The notes under the pieces: generated by a model
The model's database searches: none
The model's input: the letters and a program-made list of their open reading frames with translations, nothing else
What the model was told of the DNA's origin: nothing
Part shown: in pieces, positions 1-6,114 of the stretch
How the letters are laid out: each line of letters opens with the position of its first letter
How positions within the stretch are numbered: position 1 is the stretch's first letter
Position numbers and translations under genes: made by a program
From: an uncultured Bacillota bacterium
Lineage (GTDB): Bacteria; Bacillota; Sulfobacillia; UBA995; UBA9673
Assembly: GCA_937863905.1 (NCBI GenBank)
Contig: CALMHV010000301.1
Coordinates: forward strand, 1 to 11,024
Direction of reading: 5' to 3'
DNA length: 11,024 bases

Positions 1-661
1 CCTTCACGAACGCATTCCCCTTCTTCTCCCGGCCCACGGTCGTGTCCGGGCCGTGGCCCGAGAGGACGACGGTCCGCTCCGGCAGGGCGTAGATGACGTT
101 ACGGATGGAAGCTTCGAGGGTGTCCCAGTCGCCGCCCGGGAAGTCGGTGCGGCCGATGGAGCCGGCAAAGAGCGTGTCGCCGGAGAAACAAATGGACGGG
201 AGTTCGGGCTCACGCCCGAGGACGAGGCTGATGCCGCCCGGGCTGTGGCCGGGCGTGTGCCGGACCTCAAGGGACAACCCGCCGAAGGCCACGCGGTCGC
301 CCTCGGCCAGTTCCCGGTCCGGCTCCAGCCGCCCGCCCTCGCCCGCCGGGAGCAGCGCCGAGAGGTTGAGCATCGGGCTTCGGAGCATCTCGGCGTCGGC
401 CGGGTGGATGAGGACAGGCGCCCCGGTGGCCTCGCGCACGGCGCTGTCGGCCCCGACGTGGTCGATGTGGCCATGGGTGTTGACGATGGCGACCACCTTG
501 AGCCCGGCCTCGCCGATGATCTTCAGGATGCTCTTGCCTTCCGCCCCGGGGTCGATGACCACCGTCTCCCGCGTGGCGGAATCGGTCACGAGATAGCAGT
601 TGGCCCCGAAAGGCCCGACTTCCATGACCCGGATCTCAGGCTCGGTCCCGCTGCCGGTCAC
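1..661 (-). CDS. MBL-fold (glyoxalase II-like) metallohydrolase, partial
   Basis: This is a metallo-beta-lactamase-fold hydrolase of the small glyoxalase II-like type, open at the left edge: 220 codons are visible and probably only a few C-terminal ones are missing. The metal-binding set is complete: THGHIDH (H63, H65, D67, H68), TPGHS (H139), SGDTLF (D162) and SGHGPDT (H203). The segment GSIGRTDFPGGD is typical of this subgroup. The family is a soluble, usually Zn or Fe binuclear thioester or phosphodiester hydrolase; the substrate cannot be told from sequence. The chosen start is GTG at 661-659, preceded by a GAGGGGGAG ribosome site about 6 bases away. An ATG at residue 13 is the alternative and has a weaker site. 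The gene begins 21 bases after the prenyltransferase stop, so it is probably cotranscribed with the radical SAM and UbiA genes. In related Firmicutes an MBL gene of this kind normally follows dtd directly. The family is certain; the substrate is unknown. Confidence 0.93.
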   Translation of the reverse strand, partial: MTGSGTEPEIRVMEVGPFGANCYLVTDSATRETVVIDPGAEGKSILKIIGEAGLKVVAIVNTHGHIDHVGADSAVREATGAPVLIHPADAEMLRSPMLNLSALLPAGEGGRLEPDRELAEGDRVAFGGLSLEVRHTPGHSPGGISLVLGREPELPSICFSGDTLFAGSIGRTDFPGGDWDTLEASIRNVIYALPERTVVLSGHGPDTTVGREKKGNAFVK

Positions 662-682
662 GCCAGACTCCCCCTCGCTCGG

Positions 683-1696
683 CTAGAGCAGCCACTTCAC
701 CAGCCCGGCCCCCAGCAGCAGGATGGCCGGTATCGCCTCCAGGTTCAGGTGGATGCGGAACGTGTCCCAGGTGAGGTCGTTGATGCCTTCGCCGGTGTAG
801 GTCTTGGCCCGGATGCGCCCCACGTTGTCGCGCACGAGCCCGGCCACGGCGGCCAGGGTGACGACGCTCACCCACCACGGCACCCCGAACAAGGGCGCCG
901 CCGCCACGAACGCGAGAGCCACCGCCAGGTCGAAGAGGTAGGCCCGGGCCGTCGCGTCCCGGCCGAAGCGCACGACGAAGGTCTTCTTTCCCGACCGCGC
1001 GTCCGAGGGCGCGTCAGCGAACTCGTTGATGAAGATGACGTTGAGGATGCTGAAGCCCAGGGCGCCGGCGACCGGGATGAGGACGGGGTCGAACCGCCCG
1101 GCCTGGAGGTAGTACCCGGCGACGACGGTGAGCATGCCCCCGCAGATGGCGACCACGAGTTCGCCGAGGCCGCGGTAGACCAGCTTGAGCGGCCAGCCGG
1201 TGTAGAACCAGCCGCCCAAAGCCCCGAAGAGGCCGAGCGGGATGGTCCAGGGGCCGGTGTGGAAGTAGAACGGGAGGAGGAGCCCGATGGGCAGGGCCAC
1301 GACCAGAACGCCGATGGCGAACCAGAGGGCCCGCTTCCGCTGGGATATCTTCTTCTCCACCAGGACCCGGATGCCGCCGGAGTAGACGCTGAACTCCTTG
1401 TTCTGGACGTCGGTCTCGAAGTCGTAGTAGGTGTTGCCGGCGTTGACCGCCCCCATGACCATAAAGACCACGACCGAGCCGAGCCCCAGGACCCAGAGGT
1501 TGAGGCGCCCGGTAGCCAGGTAGGCCAGGAAGTTGCCCAGGAGGAAGGGGAGGAGGGCCGCCAGGACGATGAATCTGGCCACCAGAATCTCGTAGTAGGC
1601 CCCGAAGGAGTCGGGGTCGAGGCGGTCGACCCGCTCCTGCCTGGCCCGCATGGCCTCTATCTGGCTGATACGATAGGCTTCCTTGTAGCTCGGCAT
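683..1696 (-). CDS. UbiA/MenA-family prenyltransferase
   Basis: This 337-residue integral membrane protein belongs to the UbiA superfamily, which transfers a polyprenyl group to an aromatic or other acceptor with Mg2+. Both Asp-rich motifs are present: NTYYDFETD (N88, D92, D96) in the first cytoplasmic loop and DAPSD (D228, D232) followed by ARSGKKT in the second. The stretch YSGGIRVL after the first motif resembles MenA (1,4-dihydroxy-2-naphthoate prenyltransferase) more than UbiA. About eight to nine hydrophobic segments run from residue 38 to the end. The first 35 or so residues are charged and probably cytoplasmic, and the usual ARPxTL-like entry to helix 1 is replaced by VARFIVL. The ATG shares its A with the TGA stop of the radical SAM gene (TGATG), with AGGGTG a few bases upstream, which points to translational coupling. 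Longer in-frame starts lie inside the upstream gene and are less likely. The acceptor is unknown; menaquinone synthesis is possible but no other men or mqn gene is in view. Confidence 0.9.
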   Translation of the reverse strand: MPSYKEAYRISQIEAMRARQERVDRLDPDSFGAYYEILVARFIVLAALLPFLLGNFLAYLATGRLNLWVLGLGSVVVFMVMGAVNAGNTYYDFETDVQNKEFSVYSGGIRVLVEKKISQRKRALWFAIGVLVVALPIGLLLPFYFHTGPWTIPLGLFGALGGWFYTGWPLKLVYRGLGELVVAICGGMLTVVAGYYLQAGRFDPVLIPVAGALGFSILNVIFINEFADAPSDARSGKKTFVVRFGRDATARAYLFDLAVALAFVAAAPLFGVPWWVSVVTLAAVAGLVRDNVGRIRAKTYTGEGINDLTWDTFRIHLNLEAIPAILLLGAGLVKWLL

Positions 1697-2622
1697 CAGA
1701 TCACCCTGAACAACTTGAACCCCGCCAGGATGCTCGAAGGCTTGCCCTGGTAGATAGCCTGCACCTCGGCCATCACGCCGTAGCCGCACTTCTCGCAGAC
1801 CTCGGGGGCGATGAGACGAACCCCACAGCCGTCCACAAGCGTTCCGTCCGGGTGCCCGAGCTGCACGAGCCAGTGGGTCCGGTTCCAGCCCGGCTTCAGC
1901 ATCAGCCGGAGAGCGCCCGCCGAGTTGAGGATCCGATGCCCCTTCTTCTTGAGGGCCACGATGCGGTCGACGGCCTCGGCCCGCTCCTCGAAGCTCAGGG
2001 CGTGCTCCTCCACTCCGGGATAGGGGATCTGGAAGTTGAACGAGATGGCCTTGAGGCGAGGCATCTGCCGGGCGATGTTCGCCACGTTGTCCTCGATGTC
2101 GGCGACATTGATCTTGGAGAGGGTCACGTTGGCGTGGAGGTTCGGGTTCCGGCTCTCGGCGATGTTGCGGACCATCGTCTCGTAGCTGCCCTCGCCGCGA
2201 ACCGCCTCGTGGTACTTGGGCGAGCCGTCGACGCTGATCCAGACGAGGTCACAGCGGTTGGTGATGGGCAAGATGGCGTTGGTCACACAGGCGACCTTGA
2301 AGAAATGCCGCTTGGCCTCATCGACGAGCCGGTCAAAATCCCAGCCCGCCTCGGCGTCGCGCCACATGACCGGCTCGCCGCCCTGCATGAAGAGGATGCG
2401 AACCCCGCTGTCCAGGAACCGCTCCCACATGGCCCGCACCTTGACCAGCGGCAAGTGCTCGCGCGGCAGGAAGTCCGGGTTGGCGTACGGGCAGTGTTTG
2501 CAGGTCAGGTTGCAGTAGGACGTGATGTTGATGCCCCCGACGAGCGGCTTCCGTTTGCCGAGGATGCGCGTGTCAAAGAAATAGCCGGCGTAGTGAGCGA
2601 GTTCGGGCAGGCTGACGGCCAA
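1696..2622 (-). CDS. Radical SAM enzyme
   Basis: This radical S-adenosylmethionine protein has 308 residues from the start chosen here. The 4Fe-4S cluster motif CNLTCKHC (C37, C41, C44) follows a beta strand, GGINITSY, and the SAM-binding GGEP motif is at 81-84. VTNAI and VWISVDG are typical later barrel strands. Three further cysteines near the C-terminus (C266, C276, C279; CGVRLIAPEVCEKCG) could hold a second cluster or a metal. The fold resembles MoaA/SPASM-type and HpnH-type proteins, but I do not recognise the subfamily or the reaction. A GTG at 2634 overlaps the ribosome site itself (GGAGGTG), so it is too close to be used. The TTG at 2622-2620 sits 9 bases after GGAGGTG and fits. The stop overlaps the ATG of the prenyltransferase, so the two proteins probably act in one pathway. 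An extended -10 promoter candidate lies just upstream. Confidence 0.9.
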   Translation of the reverse strand: MAVSLPELAHYAGYFFDTRILGKRKPLVGGINITSYCNLTCKHCPYANPDFLPREHLPLVKVRAMWERFLDSGVRILFMQGGEPVMWRDAEAGWDFDRLVDEAKRHFFKVACVTNAILPITNRCDLVWISVDGSPKYHEAVRGEGSYETMVRNIAESRNPNLHANVTLSKINVADIEDNVANIARQMPRLKAISFNFQIPYPGVEEHALSFEERAEAVDRIVALKKKGHRILNSAGALRLMLKPGWNRTHWLVQLGHPDGTLVDGCGVRLIAPEVCEKCGYGVMAEVQAIYQGKPSSILAGFKLFRVI

Positions 2623-2631
2623 TGGGGTCCG

Positions 2632-2638
2632 CACCTCC
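2632..2638 (-). promoter_or_regulatory. Ribosome binding site deciding the radical SAM start
   Basis: On the minus strand this reads GGAGGTG, a full match to the 16S anti-Shine-Dalgarno tail. The last three bases form a GTG that would extend the reading frame, but with no spacer. The TTG 9 bases downstream (2622-2620) is therefore the more likely initiation codon. Confidence 0.6.
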
Positions 2639-2667
2639 GAGGTTATTGGCGCAAGTAGGCAACCGTC

Positions 2668-2676
2668 ATTTTAGCA
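2668..2676 (-). promoter_or_regulatory. Candidate extended -10 promoter for the radical SAM–UbiA genes
   Basis: The minus strand reads TGCTAAAAT, an extended -10 (TGn) followed by a five-of-six match to TATAAT. It lies in the most AT-rich stretch of the gap between dtd and the radical SAM gene. A TTACAC element (2694-2699) could be a -35 box, but the 20-base spacer is too long for a standard sigma-A promoter, so recognition would rest mainly on the extended -10. Transcription would start near 2661, giving a short leader before the ribosome site at 2632-2638. This is inference from sequence only. Confidence 0.45.
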
Positions 2677-2710
2677 CAAGACTCCTCGCCGCTGTGTAAC
2701 CTACCCGAGC

Positions 2711-2755
2711 CCACCGGAGGCTGCCGCGGGGAGAACGCGGTGGCGGGTCCGGCGG
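2711..2755 (-). terminator. Stop-proximal hairpin after dtd, possible terminator
   Basis: Directly after the dtd TAA the minus strand can fold an 8-bp outer stem (CCGCCGGA with TCCGGTGG, one G-U pair) around an inner 5-bp stem (CCGCG with CGCGG). There is no run of T residues afterwards, so it is not a classical intrinsic terminator. It could be a weak or Rho-assisted end, or an RNA-stabilising 3' structure. Its position just before the candidate promoter of the next gene pair supports a transcript boundary here. Confidence 0.35.
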
Positions 2756-3268
2756 TTAGAACACCTTCCGGCTGTCCAGGAGGATGGTCACCGGACCGTC
2801 GTTGACCAACTCGACATCCATCATGGCCTGGAACTCCCCGGTGGCCACGCGGAGCCCGTGGCCCTCAAGGGCCCGGACATACTCCCGGTAGAGGCGCTCG
2901 GCCTCCTCCGGCGGGGCGGCGTCGCTGTAGGAGGGGCGGCGGCCCCGGCGGCAGTCCCCGTAGAGCGTGAACTGGGACACGACGATGGCCTCGGCCCGTC
3001 GCGGCGCCTCGCCCCCCCGCGGCGCCTCCAGCCCCGTGGCGGCCTCCGGCCCCGTGGCGGCGGCCTCGAACACCGAGAGGTTCATCTTCCCGTCGGCGTC
3101 GGCGAAGACCCGGAGGTAGGCCGTCTTCTCGGCCAGGTAGGCGGAGTCGGCCTCCGTGTCGCCCTGTCCGACCCCGAGGAGGACGACCAGCCCCGGACCT
3201 ATCTCCCCGGTCACGCGGCCGTCGACAGTCACCTTCGCCCGGCTGCAGCGCTGCACCACGGCTCGCAC
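2756..3268 (-). CDS. dtd: D-aminoacyl-tRNA deacylase (D-Tyr-tRNA deacylase)
   Basis: This is the cytoplasmic proofreading enzyme that hydrolyses D-aminoacyl-tRNAs and also Gly-tRNA-Ala, active as a homodimer. The N-terminus [17 protein letters not shown] is canonical and fixes the GTG start at 3268, with GGAGG about 10 bases upstream. The catalytic motif SQFTL is at 98-102, and the Gly-cisPro motif NDGPVT (G158, P159) is near the C-terminus; both are intact. At 170 residues it is about 20 longer than usual. The excess is an Ala/Gly/Glu/Pro-rich insertion at about residues 70-93, between KMNLSVFEA and the SQFTL strand, encoded by four 18-base tandem repeats. The insertion falls in a loop, so activity is probably kept. 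The gene follows rel by 36 bases and ends the apparent housekeeping operon. Confidence 0.96.
   Translation of the reverse strand: MRAVVQRCSRAKVTVDGRVTGEIGPGLVVLLGVGQGDTEADSAYLAEKTAYLRVFADADGKMNLSVFEAAATGPEAATGLEAPRGGEAPRRAEAIVVSQFTLYGDCRRGRRPSYSDAAPPEEAERLYREYVRALEGHGLRVATGEFQAMMDVELVNDGPVTILLDSRKVF
2990..3061 (-). repeat. In-frame 4 x 18-base tandem repeat within dtd
   Basis: Four adjacent 18-base units encode [18 protein letters not shown] and APRRAE. Units 1 and 2 (3044-3061 and 3026-3043) differ at one base. Units 3 and 4 (3008-3025 and 2990-3007) share their first eight bases and differ from each other at a few positions. Because the unit length is a multiple of three, the reading frame is kept. 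The simplest origin is slippage or unequal duplication of an initial six-codon loop segment. Confidence 0.85.
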
Positions 3269-3304
3269 CCGCCCGCCCCCTCCGCCTGGCCACGGCCCCC
3301 CGGC

Positions 3305-5500
3305 CTACCGCTGCCCGCCCGGGCCGCCCGATGTCCGCGTCACGCTGTAGACATCCCGTATCTTGGCTATCTTCTCCTGGATGCGCCTCAGTTGCTCCAG
3401 GCTCGATATCTCGAGCACGAGGTCGATACTGGCCGTCCTGGACTTCCCGGCCCGAGCGTTCACGTAGCTCAGGTTCGTCCTGGTCTCGGCCACCGTGTTC
3501 ACCACGTCGGAGAGGAGGCCCGGCCGGTCGAAAGCGCTGATGACTAAAGAGGTCTGGAAGATCTGGGGCGCGTCCTTGTCCCAGGCCACCTCGATGAGGC
3601 GCTCCTTCTCACCGGACAGGTGCTTCACGTTCGGGCAGTTGACGCGGTGCACCGACACTCCCCGCCCCCGGGTGACGTAGCCCACGATGGCGTCGCCCGG
3701 CAGGGGATTGCAGCACCGTGAGAAGCGGAGGAGGACGTTGTCCACGCCCCGCACCCGCACGCCCTCCACCGGACGCCCGTAGGCCGGGACCGTCGGCGGC
3801 TTGAGGTCCTTCTGGAGCCGTTCCAGGTCCAAGAGGGTGGCCTTCCGGCGCTCGCGCTCCAGCTCCTCCGCCAGCTTCTGGACCACGTACTGGACCGTGA
3901 TGCCCCCGTAGCCGATACCCGCGTAGAGCTCCTCCGCCGACGCCAGGCTGAACCGCTTCGCCACCGTGTCGAGCCAGTCGTCGCGAAGGACCTCCTCCCG
4001 GTCCAGGCCGCGCCGGCGGACCTCCTTCTCGATGAGTTCCCGGCCGCGGGTGATGTGCTCGTCGCGCCTCTCGCGCTTGAACCACTGGCGGATCTTCTGC
4101 TTGGCGGCCGTGGTCTTGACCATGGTCAGCCAGTCCCAGCTCGGACCGCCTATCTGCTTGGAGGTCAGGACCTGGACGATGTCTCCGTTCTGCAGGGCCG
4201 TGTCTAAAGGCAGCATCCTCCCGTTGACTTTGGCCCCGATGCAGCGGTGTCCGACGTCGGTGTGGACGCGGTAGGCGAAGTCGATGGGGGTGGCCCCCGC
4301 CGGAAGCTCGATGACGTCACCCTTGGGCGTGAAGACGAAGACCTCGTCCGCGAAGAGGTCGACCTTGAGGCTCTCCATGAAGTCCTGAGAGTCCGGCATG
4401 TCGCGCTGCCATTCCATCATCTGCCGCAGCCACGAGAGCTTCTTCTCGAAGCCCGGGTCGGGCGCTCCGCCCTCCTTGTACCGCCAGTGGGCGGCGATGC
4501 CGTACTCGGCCGTCTGGTGCATGTCCCAGGTGCGGATCTGAATCTCGAACGGCTCGCCGGTCGGGGCCAGGACGGTCGTGTGCAGGGATTGGTACATGTT
4601 GGGCTTGGGCATGGCGATGAAGTCCTTGACCCGTCCCGGAATGGGTTTCCAGAGGGAGTGGACGATGCCCACCGCCGCGTAGCACTCGCTCACGGTATCG
4701 ACGATGATGCGGATGGCCGTGAGGTCGTAGACATCGGCGAAACTCCGCCCCTGGACGTAGATCTTGCGATAGATGCTGTAGAAGTGTTTGGCCCGGCCGG
4801 AGATGTCGGCCTTGATGCCCGCCTCGCCGAGCTTCGCCTTCAGGATGTCGATAATCTCCTGGGTGAGCTGCTCGCGCTCGGCCCGCTTCCGGGCGACCAT
4901 GGTCACGAGTTCGCGGTAGCGCTCCGGCTCGAGGTAGCGGAGGGCCAGGTCCTCGAGTTCCATCTTCATTCGGAAGGTCCCGAGCCGGTGGGCCAGGGGC
5001 GCGAAGATGTCCAGGGTCTCCTGGGCGCACGTCTTCTGGCGGTCCGGCGGCAGGAAGGCCAGGGTGCGCATGTTGTGGAGCCGGTCGGCCAGGCGGATCA
5101 TCAGGACGCGGATGTCCTGGGACATGGCCAGGAACATCTTGCGGAGGTTCTCGACCTGCTCTTCCTCGCGGGAGTGGTACTCGAGGCGCGTGAGCTTGGT
5201 GACCCCGTCCACGAGCATGGCCACGTCGCGGCCGAACTCCTTCTCGAGGTCGCCGAGGCTCACCCCGGTGTCCTCGACCACGTCGTGGAGGAGGCTGGCG
5301 CCGATGGTCGTGACGTCGAGCTCAAGGTCGGCCAGGATGTGCCCGACGGCCAGCGGGTGGGTGATGTAGGAGTCTCCGGACAGACGCCGCTGCCCTTCGT
5401 GGGCGCGCGCGGCGAAGGCGCAGGCCCGATCGATCAGGGTCACGTCCGAGCCTGGCGCGTAGCTCTGGATTCTCTGCTTGAGGGTCTCCAGGTCAGACAA
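3305..5500 (-). CDS. relA: Bifunctional (p)ppGpp synthetase/hydrolase (Rel)
   Basis: This long RelA/SpoT-homologue makes (p)ppGpp from GTP or GDP and ATP under amino-acid starvation, and degrades it with Mn2+. In numbering from the GTG at 5515 (736 residues), the HD hydrolase domain has ITHPL (H53), HDVVED (H77, D78, E81, D82) and RLADRLHNMRTL (141-152). The synthetase domain spans about 240-345 with the RxKD motif R295-V-K-D298, the mark of bifunctional enzymes as opposed to ExDD of E. coli RelA. A TGS domain (about 390-450), a Cys-pair zinc-finger region (SRCCNP, then VNCPN) and a C-terminal ACT domain (about 655-730) follow. The start is uncertain: GTG at 5515 has a poor ribosome site, whereas TTG at 5500 has GGGGAG 7 bases upstream and is used here (731 residues). 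A perfect hairpin separates it from apt. Gene order matches relA of Firmicutes. Confidence 0.96.
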   Translation of the reverse strand: MSDLETLKQRIQSYAPGSDVTLIDRACAFAARAHEGQRRLSGDSYITHPLAVGHILADLELDVTTIGASLLHDVVEDTGVSLGDLEKEFGRDVAMLVDGVTKLTRLEYHSREEEQVENLRKMFLAMSQDIRVLMIRLADRLHNMRTLAFLPPDRQKTCAQETLDIFAPLAHRLGTFRMKMELEDLALRYLEPERYRELVTMVARKRAEREQLTQEIIDILKAKLGEAGIKADISGRAKHFYSIYRKIYVQGRSFADVYDLTAIRIIVDTVSECYAAVGIVHSLWKPIPGRVKDFIAMPKPNMYQSLHTTVLAPTGEPFEIQIRTWDMHQTAEYGIAAHWRYKEGGAPDPGFEKKLSWLRQMMEWQRDMPDSQDFMESLKVDLFADEVFVFTPKGDVIELPAGATPIDFAYRVHTDVGHRCIGAKVNGRMLPLDTALQNGDIVQVLTSKQIGGPSWDWLTMVKTTAAKQKIRQWFKRERRDEHITRGRELIEKEVRRRGLDREEVLRDDWLDTVAKRFSLASAEELYAGIGYGGITVQYVVQKLAEELERERRKATLLDLERLQKDLKPPTVPAYGRPVEGVRVRGVDNVLLRFSRCCNPLPGDAIVGYVTRGRGVSVHRVNCPNVKHLSGEKERLIEVAWDKDAPQIFQTSLVISAFDRPGLLSDVVNTVAETRTNLSYVNARAGKSRTASIDLVLEISSLEQLRRIQEKIAKIRDVYSVTRTSGGPGGQR

Positions 5501-5530
5501 GACTCGACTCCCCACTCCATCTTGCCCGCC

Positions 5531-5556
5531 CCGGCCGCCCGCCTCTCGGCGGCCGG
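5531..5556 (-). repeat. Perfect 9-bp inverted repeat between apt and rel
   Basis: The arms CCGGCCGCC and GGCGGCCGG are exactly complementary with an 8-base loop, and begin right after the apt TAG. There is no T-tract, and the structure ends about 15-30 bases before the two possible rel starts. It could attenuate transcription, stabilise the apt end of the mRNA, serve as a processing site, or limit ribosome access to rel. The role is inferred; the repeat itself is plain in the sequence. Confidence 0.6.
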
Positions 5557-6081
5557 CTAGTACTTGATGAGCGAGACGACCTCGTAGCCCTTGAGGCTCT
5601 CCCGGCCCGGGATGTAGGTGAGTTCTATCAGCAAACCCACTCCGACCACGTTCCCGCCGAGTTGGGAGACAAGGTCGATGGTCGCGGTGACGGTGCCCCC
5701 GGTGGCCAAGACGTCGTCCACGACGAGCACACGCGAACCCGGCTTGAAAGCGTCGCGGTGGATCTCCAGCACGTCGGCCCCGTACTCCAGGAGGTACTCG
5801 CCGCGGAGAGTCTCGGCGGGCAGCTTGCCCCGCTTACGGACGGGCACGCAACCAGCGCCCAGAGCGTAGGCCAGGGCGGAGCCGACGATGAACCCCCGAG
5901 CCTCAGGAGCCACGATGACGTCCGGCCGCAGCGGCCGGCACAGGGCGGCCATCTGGTCGATGGCCGAGCGCCAGGCCGCTCCGTCCCGGAGCAGGGTCGT
6001 GATATCCTTGAAGCTGATGCCCGGCTTGGGCCAGTCCGGGACTATCCGGATGCGGGCCTTGAGTTCGTCGACGGAAAGCAT
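5557..6081 (-). CDS. apt: Adenine phosphoribosyltransferase
   Basis: Apt is a cytoplasmic purine-salvage enzyme that converts adenine and PRPP to AMP and pyrophosphate. The 174-residue length is standard. The N-terminal region (VPDWPKPGISFKDIT, about 14-28) is the usual Apt hood segment, EARGFIVG (60-67) is a substrate-site motif, VRKRGKLPAET (81-91) is the flexible loop, and VVDDVLATGGT (120-130) is the PRPP-binding loop. The ATG at 6081 has GGAGGGG about 6 bases upstream. It lies 33 bases after recJ and just ahead of rel, the order known from Firmicutes. Linkage with rel makes sense because both act on purine nucleotide pools. Confidence 0.97.
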   Translation of the reverse strand: MLSVDELKARIRIVPDWPKPGISFKDITTLLRDGAAWRSAIDQMAALCRPLRPDVIVAPEARGFIVGSALAYALGAGCVPVRKRGKLPAETLRGEYLLEYGADVLEIHRDAFKPGSRVLVVDDVLATGGTVTATIDLVSQLGGNVVGVGLLIELTYIPGRESLKGYEVVSLIKY

Positions 6082-6099
6082 CGTGTCCCCTCCACTCGC

Positions 6100-6114
6100 A
6101 CCACCAAGAGTGGT
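6100..6114 (-). repeat. Short inverted repeat after the recJ stop
   Basis: Arms ACCAC and GTGGT with a 5-base loop start immediately after the recJ TAG. At 5 bp the repeat could be chance, but its position matches hairpins after the apt and dtd stops. Confidence 0.3.

Noticed and set aside
53..1753. A 566-codon plus-strand open frame opposite the MBL and UbiA genes
   Set aside because: It is antisense to two genes with intact catalytic motifs. Its translation is a Gly/Asp/Glu/Val-rich sequence with no fold signature, which is usual for the complementary frame of GC-rich coding DNA.
1697..1789. A longer prenyltransferase starting at 1789
   Set aside because: The extra 31 residues lie inside the radical SAM gene and are not hydrophobic or conserved-looking. 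The ATG in the TGATG overlap has a suitable ribosome site.
4247..5560. A 437-codon plus-strand open frame opposite rel
   Set aside because: The minus strand encodes a complete Rel with all domains. The plus-strand product is low-complexity and has no recognisable motif.
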